Source: Acanthacorydalis orientalis
Lineage: Eukaryota > Arthropoda > Insecta > Megaloptera > Corydalidae
Reading direction: 5' to 3'
DNA length: 64,000 nucleotides
NCBI GenBank assembly: GCA_034766995.1
Contig: CM068315.1
Span: forward strand, 40,562,818 to 40,626,817
Of the stretch, positions 56,211 to 64,000 are shown in pieces. A program made the translations under genes and the position numbers. Below the pieces are notes generated by a model, which was not told the DNA's origin, searched no databases, and worked only from the letters and a program-made list of their open reading frames with translations. Within the stretch, counting starts at the first letter, position 1. Every line of letters begins with the position of its first letter.

Positions 56211-58129
56211 CGATCTTCTAGAATATAGCGATTAGTTTAAAAGTTTTGAAGTTTAACAAAAAATATGAATTTTAATTAATGATTTTTGAAAGTTGGAAAT
56301 AAAATATTGTCATTTTAAATTTTAATATAAAAAAAATAATATATATTCCACGTATTGCGTTATATTCGAATAAGTAACATTAACATAAATCAATAAATAT
56401 ACAATTTCCTACACTTTTTTAATGTATACCTGACCATCGATTTACACGGTACTCGAAATGCACGGTTTCGGATTAACACAGATGAGGGATTGCGAAAAAA
56501 CTTCTATTTACAAGGCACTATTTCAGTTTAACAAGATCACAGAATTGCAAAATAAATGTATTTTAAAACACTTTCGCGCGCATTTAAAAAAGCTCTCCAT
56601 TTACTCTGCAGTGTAAAATAATAAACACACACACCACTGTAAAGAGTTCTTTCTTCTTTGCATCCTAACGATAACAGAACTCTCAACTTCGCATTTTTTC
56701 TTCTGAAATGAAATAACGGTATCAATTCGAGATAACAACAGCGGAAATAGTGTTGACTATAGAAAAAATAATAACTTAAAGAAATGTACTTTATGAATAT
56801 CAGTACGGATTTCTACTTGAAAGAATCAGCTTTAAATAACATTACATAAAATGTTGTGTAATTATAAACAACGTGCTTTCATTGTCTTCGTTCCATCCCT
56901 TCGGATCCCATGAACAATTCCCGCCATGCCTTTGGAAAATGAATTAGAGAAGTGAAGATGTGAATAGAAGAGAAGTGAAGAGAAAACTAACAAGTGAAGA
57001 TGGTAAAGAATAGAAATTTTTTTATTTGTTTTTAATGTGTTTCGAATTAATGTCAAAATATATTCTATAGTTTTATTAAAAACAATAAATAATATTATTT
57101 CATTGCGGTTTTGTAAAACCTATCCCTTATTTTTATTATGATATGTGGGACTCGAATTGCACGATTTCGATTTACATGTTACTTTTGAGGAACCAATCTA
57201 CCGTGTCAATCGAGAGTTAGGTGTATTATGAAACTTGTTACTATAATTAAATTTTTATATGAAACTGAATGTGAATTCGAAATAAAAAATCAAACTGTAT
57301 ATAAAAAAAGTTATAAGAATTGAATAAAAAACGAAACGTATATGAAAAAAAATGCATATAGTTATACGCTTTCGCTCATGAAATAATAATTACTTCAACG
57401 ATTCGAAACATTTTACAATATTCTTTGTAGCTCGTTTTAATAAAACTAAATTTATATTTCCCTTAGAGGCAGCGGAACAAATGTTGGTCTTACGAATTCA
57501 TAATTCATATCTGAGTTTTCTTTTATTGCATTACAAAAAAATCAGTATTTTCGTATATTTGAATTTTCATTTTATTAACAAAGAATAACGAGTATATTGA
57601 AAAATTTCGTTTTCTTTGTATGAGTACAGAAACCATTTTTTCTTATATACATTTTTCAATTAAGGATGAATATTAGGATGGAAACATTGAATAACGTTTA
57701 CATTTTGGAATACAAATATAATTATACTAATATTATAAATTATATATAAAATTCGATTCGTGCTCTAGAAACGAGTGTCGCCATTAAAGAATATGACTTA
57801 ATGGCTGATTAGTTTAGAATTTTAAGATTTATAAAAATAAAACTTGTACACATTTGCTTACAATATAAAGGAAACTAATTAAATATCTATCAGCAATAAC
57901 ATGTGATTCAATTTTTTTTTAGATATTTAACTCGTTGAATTATCAGTACTTGAACTTATTCACGCTCATCACTAATAATGCAGTTAATAAAATCCGAATC
58001 GATTTCGTCTTATTTTCAGATCTTTGTAACTAGTTAACAATTTTGGAAATAATTTTACAAACACTCAATGTATGCTTATGAGAAATAAATATCATCCAGG
58101 AAAGGTGTTAATGAAATAGCATATAGTGC

Positions 58130-58133
<4 letters not shown>
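56211..58133. other. AT-rich intergenic DNA, nothing recognised
   Basis: Contains a purine run gaagtgaagatg...gaagtgaagag near 56.95 kb. No gene recognised. Confidence 0.5.

Positions 58134-58185
<52 letters not shown>
58134..58185. repeat. (TA)n microsatellite
   Basis: A pure run left of the 58.4-kb TIR element. Confidence 0.95.
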
Positions 58186-58191
<6 letters not shown>

Positions 58192-58418
58192 ACAAAAACT
58201 AAGTCGTTAAATTTTTTAATCAAATTTCATATAATCAAGTTTTAAAAATTTCAGTGGAATACATTTCAATAACACAAGATAAATTCATCCCGGACGAATC
58301 TGTATGATTAATTCAGTAGTTCTGTATGATTTTTCAGTTTCAGTTTTAGTTATAGTAATTTCTAAAGCCAGGAGATTTTTAATATACTGCATTTGTATGG
58401 TTATATCGTCACCACATA

Positions 58419-59539
58419 TGTGCCGGTTATTATGACAGTGGACTAAGTCAAAAAATTGAAAAAAAATGATTATATAATTTATTTTATATTACAATTATTT
58501 ATATTTTATTTATCTAGAAGAATTTACAAAAAAAATATATCGTTTAATGACTTTGCAAAGTTGGTCGATAAACACAATTCTGTTTTTATTTATTTTGATA
58601 GTGCACTGTCACTTACTTTTCGGTATACTTTGTTTTTCTGGGAAAATGCATGTAACTATCTGATTTTTATATAAAACTATATTTATTTTCAAGGTAAATA
58701 ACCCTTAAGTTAAGTCAACTTCTTTGCTTGAAGCTCTCAGATGAGCAATTATATTACTATTGGAAAACAAACTCTCTAGAGAAATCAATTATAAAGAGAA
58801 CGAAAAATATTAAGAGAGAATCTGTTCATTGGTTGAAAATATAATGGATCAAATTTATAAAAGATGCCCCTTATCAGATGTTTTATAAAACATCTTTAGA
58901 TGATAGTGCAGAATTTCAGATTTTCGCCCAAAGAAGGAAAATCGGAAATATAGGAAAAAATTCAATTATTTCTACTTTATCCGAGTATCCGACTACTGAC
59001 AGAGAAAAAACATAGGGATATAATGGATCTGATACCGTACATTCCGCCAGTTTATCATGAATATTTTCATACTCTCAAAACATCACAAAAAGAAAATACC
59101 GTTATTGAAGAACAAGAAAAAATCTAGTATTATTCTAAATTAAGTTAACATGATTATAATTACAAAATGTAAGTGAATACTGTTGTTTATAACTTCCTTT
59201 TTTGGATAAAACTGAAATATTTTTTGTTATAAGTCATTTTTAAGATCTTTGAATAATTTTGGAAATTGTCCAAGTCATATGAAGTTTCAAAAAGCACATA
59301 ATTTATCATGATACTCGTAAAAATTCATAATTACATAGAATATTTACATAGAATATTTACATTATATGAAATATTTAATTTCGAATTATTTTATATATTT
59401 ATAAAATATTAAATTACATTATATGGGAAATTATTTTGTTAAATAATGGAAAAATATTTTTTATTACACACAAACGCAAAGGTCTAAATATCTCATTACG
59501 AAAAATATATGATAGTGCACTGTCATAATTACTGACACA
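58419..59539 (+). mobile_element. Unclassified DNA transposon remnant with 25-bp inverted ends
   Basis: The left end TGTGCCGGTTATTATGACAG (58419 on) and the inverse of the right end (59515-59539) agree at 21 of 25 positions, sharing ATTATGACAGTG. Both are flanked by TA, a possible target duplication. A subterminal copy of gatagtgcactgtca also occurs at 58598 and 59511. It encloses a decayed gene (separate entry). Superfamily not recognised. Confidence 0.55.
58740..59127 (+). pseudogene. Decayed, unrecognised ORF inside the 58.4-kb element
   Basis: One frame from 58740 is open except for a TAA at 58842: DEQLYYYWKTNSLEKSIIK, then DAPYQMFYKTSLDDSAEFQ and STLSEYPTTDREK. After a TAG and a +1 shift (or an acttag-like acceptor, acatag) it continues DIMDLIPYIPPVYHEYFHTL and ENTVIEEQEKI to a stop at 59127. 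The composition looks like real protein, not chance AT ORF. Its position between inverted repeats suggests a transposon protein; I cannot name a family. Confidence 0.5.
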
Positions 59540-59731
59540 TATATCCTTCAGACATTCCTTGACCATGAAGTCAACACGTAGCATTTTTTCCGTGCTCAGG
59601 TGTTATACATAACCCAGTAATACTTGTCATCAGAGTTTTTTATGTAAAAAGCCAGACAGGTCAACAGTAGGCGAGGTTGATATTTTAATACAAAAAGCTA
59701 TGTATTTCGCATCACAATCGTACCTCATTAT

Positions 59732-59836
<105 letters not shown>

Positions 59837-60565
59837 TATTTTTAATTTTTTTAACTATTTAAATTTATTGGAATTTGAATGAACAATACTGACAATTTAT
59901 CAAAAAATGTAAATTTTCAAACCGAATATAAACAGATTTTTTATTTTACATTTCTTAAGTTCTTATTTTTATTACTTCTTTTATCATAAATAATACACTT
60001 ACTTTAATTTAATTATTCACTTCAAATACATACTAACCACAAATCAAATGAAAATTAATTCTCAATATTGGCCATTTATTATTTTATCCAATCACATTTA
60101 GCCGATATTTGAACGTTATATGTGTGTAAATGGACTTTAGCAGTAATAGTTATCATCAATAAACTGTCTGTTTATGTACAAATAAATATAAAATAATAAT
60201 ATACTAATGGAATTGTGTAGTATAATAAAAATAAAAATTATGATTCAATTAACATAATTAATTTGGTGTAATTACGGCCACTCTTAACAATGACATTTAT
60301 CTGTTATAAAAGAACACAACGATAGAAAATAACGAGTAGTAATTACTTATAAGTAAATCTCAACCAATAACAATTAATCACATACGAATGAAACTACCTG
60401 CAAATGTGCCCAACAGATAACTTAAATTGATGTATGGTTAATGGCAGCCACAGAATTTGTAATTGAATTCACAAACGGACGAAAACATGTATGTAGTTTA
60501 AACAAAGTGCCAATGCACGGTGATGTTTATTTCTTCAAGAAATATGATGAAATAGACATTTATTC

Positions 60566-60567
<2 letters not shown>

Positions 60568-60637
<70 letters not shown>

Positions 60638-60653
60638 AGAGAGAGAGAGAGAA
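60568..60653. repeat. (TA)n then (GA)n microsatellite
   Basis: A TA run ending gaaagagagagagagagaat. Confidence 0.95.
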
Positions 60654-60826
60654 TTTGCGTGTTAGGAAAATATATTGATGAATATAAAATAATCTGAAAG
60701 CATTGAAACCATTACTGCAACACGAAGTTCACACATAAGTTTTACGATATAAGGTTAGTAATCCGATATAGATGGCAACAGTAGTACAAATACATTGTTG
60801 GTAATCATTTGTCACAGCGAGTCAAA

Positions 60827-61033
60827 ATGGCGGCGATTGAATGTATTGATGTTGCAAAAAAAAACAGACTATCACATTTTTTAGCAAATAATATTGTTAT
60901 CAAAGAACATGAACTACAGAAATACAGTCTGAAAACGGAAACGGATGGCCACCGTCAACGGCAAACATTTGTATTGACAGTTCGTTATATGTTTGTAGAA
61001 GTAGAAAATTACTTAAATAGTGAATATGTCTAG
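60827..61033 (+). CDS. Small unrecognised ORF with good start context
   Basis: ATG 60827 sits in gtcaaaATGGCGGC, a strong insect start context, and gives 68 codons ending TAG. The product begins MAAIECIDVAKKNRLSHFLA and is mixed in composition, unlike the Ile/Tyr-rich chance ORFs around. No domain recognised. It lies between two (TA)n tracts. Could be a first exon, a small gene, or chance. Confidence 0.3.
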   Translation: MAAIECIDVAKKNRLSHFLANNIVIKEHELQKYSLKTETDGHRQRQTFVLTVRYMFVEVENYLNSEYV

Positions 61034-61139
61034 GATAAATTTGTTTACGAACTTTCTTAACATGTTTGTTTTGAAAAGGAAAAAAGGTATTCTACTTTCT
61101 GTTTTACTTATAATAAAGGTTTTAATTTTGAATAAGTAT

Positions 61140-61141
<2 letters not shown>

Positions 61142-61222
<81 letters not shown>
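61142..61222. repeat. (TA)n microsatellite
   Basis: A pure run of about 80 bp right of the small ORF. Confidence 0.95.
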
Positions 61223-61225
<3 letters not shown>

Positions 61226-61756
61226 CCCGTATCCAGACCCTCATATTAGAGGGAACAAATATTTTTATGTCAAAATTGTTGAGGATTATGGTGAATAAAG
61301 CTCTCGTAGAAATGATTTGATATATGTTAATAGAAATAAACACAGTTATACTCAAATTTAATTATTATTAATAGTAAATAAATAATGCAGTGCGAATCAA
61401 AATGATTGAAGATGACGTAAAAGAAGTTTCTTGTAATTAAATTTTATTTCACAGATAAAAGACAACTATAAACTATATTTTAATTGCTAGCTGAAAATTG
61501 GTAATTTAACAGATAATATGATTAAAATTTAGATTTAGCACAGAAGTCTAAATAAAAATAATAAAATTAAAATAGAGTCGAAATGGATATAGTATAAAGT
61601 AATAGATCATAAATGTACAGAAAAAAAATTATAATGAACGCATCGATTGGGAAAGAATAGTAGAGTAAAACAAAAAAAAAAACATTAGGAGAGATAACTG
61701 GAAAGAACTGAATTACAAAATCACAAAAAATTGAAAGATTGTATAAATGAACATAT

Positions 61757-61758
<2 letters not shown>

Positions 61759-61791
<33 letters not shown>

Positions 61792-62268
61792 TTTTTTAAA
61801 AAAAAATATAGATATCTTCAAATATTTAAAATAAATATCCTCTTAAAAAGTTTCAGTTTACTACTTCTATACCATCCGCGCCTTTTTATTTAGTGATATG
61901 TTTATATTTTTATTGAAGACAACAATAAAAAATAAAACATTTCATGTTGCATGTCACGACGGTCAAACATCAAAATATTAATAGTCGATGTACTTTATAA
62001 TTGAATTAATTACATGTCCCAATGTAAATTAGCTTTGTTTTCTTTCATAATAGTTTGTACTAATAGTTTATCGATCTAACATATGTTTAGGTCTATATAT
62101 ATATACATATATATAGTTCTATGAATGTATGTTTTTTTATGAGGCTTTAAACTTATTACAGTAAATTTATATTCCGGAAATGGTTTATTGTTATAATAAA
62201 TACGTTTCTGAAGAAAAAAAGTAATTACCGTTCCATTAATCATTCCTCGGCTTTATATATACATATAC

Positions 62269-62325
<57 letters not shown>
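61759..62325. repeat. Group of short (TA)n tracts
   Basis: TA runs at 61759-61791, 62095-62115 and 62258-62325 (with CA interruptions, ending gtatgtgtgt). Confidence 0.9.
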
Positions 62326-62330
<5 letters not shown>

Positions 62331-62775
62331 TAATGTATATTTAGTGGAAAGAATAAATTAACTTGGACTTCTTGAAAACAACAAACATTTTCTCAGAATA
62401 TACTATACATGGTAATACAATAATGGAAGAAGGGTTTCTGAGATTTGTTAAACATCATTTTTTTAATTTTAAAATGATTTTGTATAAAGACAAAACTTTT
62501 CTTGTATTGTGTATTTGCCGTTATTTTGATAAATTTGTAGTTTAACCGCTTCTACTGAAATAATGAGTCCAGCTCGTCATAATCTTTCTATGCCAAAGTA
62601 GGTAATGCCAAACTGCACTCGTCAAGAATATTTAAATTGTAAGCCTGGGAAATATTGTCTATAAATAAATTGCATTAGAAGGAGTTAATACTCATCAAAT
62701 GAAATTAAAAATAAATACTTAATTAACATATCATCATTCAAAAGTTTTCTTTTTGTATATTGTTTTTTAAAATAC

Positions 62776-62792
62776 ATATACATATTTATATA

Positions 62793-62840
<48 letters not shown>

Positions 62841-62867
62841 TATATGTACATATACATATATATATAT

Positions 62868-62920
<53 letters not shown>

Positions 62921-62944
62921 CACATATATATATATATATATATC

Positions 62945-62984
<40 letters not shown>
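62776..62984. repeat. Long interrupted (TA)n tract
   Basis: About 200 bp of TA with CA, TG and TC interruptions; it generates the Ile/Tyr ORFs on both strands. Confidence 0.95.
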
Positions 62985-62986
<2 letters not shown>

Positions 62987-62989
62987 AGA

Positions 62990-63190
62990 ATGGCCCTCTC
63001 TTGTGTAAACAATTAAACCTCTGGCTTTCATGCACTAAAAGGTGGAACATTTTTTATAACTCTGTGTGGTCTGCTTCTCGCAGTTCATTCAGTAGAGCTT
63101 CTGACTATTCACGAAGGTACCCTTTTATTAGACTATATATTACAGCGGAACTTTCAGGCAACAAAAAGTTTATGCGATCTCCGCTTAGTT
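62990..63190. other. Unassigned less AT-rich patch
   Basis: About 200 bp of balanced composition (tggccctctcttgtg, ctgtgtggtctgcttctcgc) right after a (TA)n tract. It is open in short frames on both strands. Probably the remnant of an unidentified repeat. Confidence 0.25.
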
Positions 63191-63219
63191 AAAAATATAT
63201 AAAACGTATTTTACTTTCA

Positions 63220-63450
63220 CAAACGAATATTTTCGTTCGCCTACAAATAAGTTTTTCTGGTTAAAAATTTTCAATATTTTATTATTGATTATATTGAATC
63301 ATAACTCTATGGTATCTCCATCGAAACGCGCAGAAGCAACAATTTAAAATTATCAACAATCATTATTGAACATTTTTTATAGAAAAATAATGCAGTTCTT
63401 GGAACAGTGAACACCAGTGAATAACCTCTGCGGCAAAAATATATTTTCAA
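63220..63450. repeat. Dispersed repeat P, palindromic pair
   Basis: Minus arm: tttcacaaacgaatattttcgttcgcctacaaataag, tttcaatattttattattgat. Plus arm: tctatggtatctccatcgaaacg, agaagcaacaat, caacaatcattattgaacatttttt. Confidence 0.5.
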
Positions 63451-64000
63451 AATTTATTTTGTTCAAAAGATGAAAATTAATTTTAAATTAATTAAGCTAA
63501 GGCAATGCTGTATTAAAGAAGTGAAAAGCGTTAATAGATTAACACTAAACGCTCAAAATGCATTACTCTTAAAATAAAAACCTCAAACCGATTTTGTAAA
63601 GTAACTAATTTTATTAATTTATTTAATATACAGTTTTCATTTTTTATGTTTAGACTTTTATAATTTTCTCCTTATTTTTATATATGCTCATATTCTTTGT
63701 AAATTAAATTAAATCTTAAGTACAAAAGAATTGCGGGAAATATATTTAATGATATCACACAAAGTTTATTTTCTTGTTATAAATAGTTTAATAAACAAAA
63801 AAAGTAAAAAACTTCCAACCCTTGTGAATGGCGAAAATAATTTTATCCTTATGCTAATGAGTACCATTGTATGTGATTTTTTTAATTTTTCTATTAATAA
63901 TGTTATTAAAAACATTTTATTTCATACATAGAATAAAATGGAAAACATTTACTTTTCATATTATTTTAAATTAGGTAAAAAACTGTGAAATATGATTGAT
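63451..64000. other. AT-rich terminal stretch, nothing recognised
   Basis: A 66-codon ORF at 63731-63931 has chance composition. Confidence 0.5.

Overview
This window looks like an AT-rich insect chromosome segment. It is most likely hymenopteran and probably from a bee-like lineage. The evidence is short GT-AG introns with T-rich acceptors, two conserved animal genes in split-exon form, many mariner relics, and dozens of long (TA)n microsatellites. The species assignment is inference; no marker in the window fixes it.

Only two genes can be supported well, both in the first 18.2 kb. On the minus strand, seven coding exons between 13280 and 8790 assemble without a break into a 546-residue protein. 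It has the order of the PPP1R16/TIMAP/MYPT3 family (Drosophila MYPT-75D): an N-terminal basic helix, a PP1-docking motif, ankyrin repeats, a basic phosphosite segment, and a C-terminal CaaX box. On the plus strand, three exons at 17591-18141 encode a 124-residue TMEM42-family membrane protein. The two genes are divergently arranged around about 2-4 kb of AT-rich DNA. Nothing suggests that they act in one pathway.

From about 18.2 kb to the end the window is a gene desert made of repeats. It holds: (1) at least nine relics of Tc1/mariner elements in four families, several internally deleted and one a chimera of two families; (2) a non-autonomous hAT MITE at 42680-43052 with a perfect 8-bp target duplication; (3) a TIR element at 58419-59539 with a decayed, unrecognised coding region; (4) a 3' fragment of an RTE-like non-LTR retrotransposon; (5) two copies of a GC-rich repeat containing gcgcagcgag; (6) a hairpin family around 38.7 and 50.3 kb; and (7) a dispersed, often palindromic repeat with the core CAATAATCATTTATTGAACA, present about sixteen times. 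Mariner copies repeatedly sit directly between (TA)n tracts, as expected for TA-targeting transposons.

Unresolved items are an open segment at 39208-39614 (minus) whose codon use is much less AT-rich than the host genes (possibly acquired or of viral origin), a GC island at 24305-24475, and a small ORF at 60827-61033 with a good start context. No rRNA, tRNA or CRISPR array was found. All gene models come from reading the sequence; no search was run.
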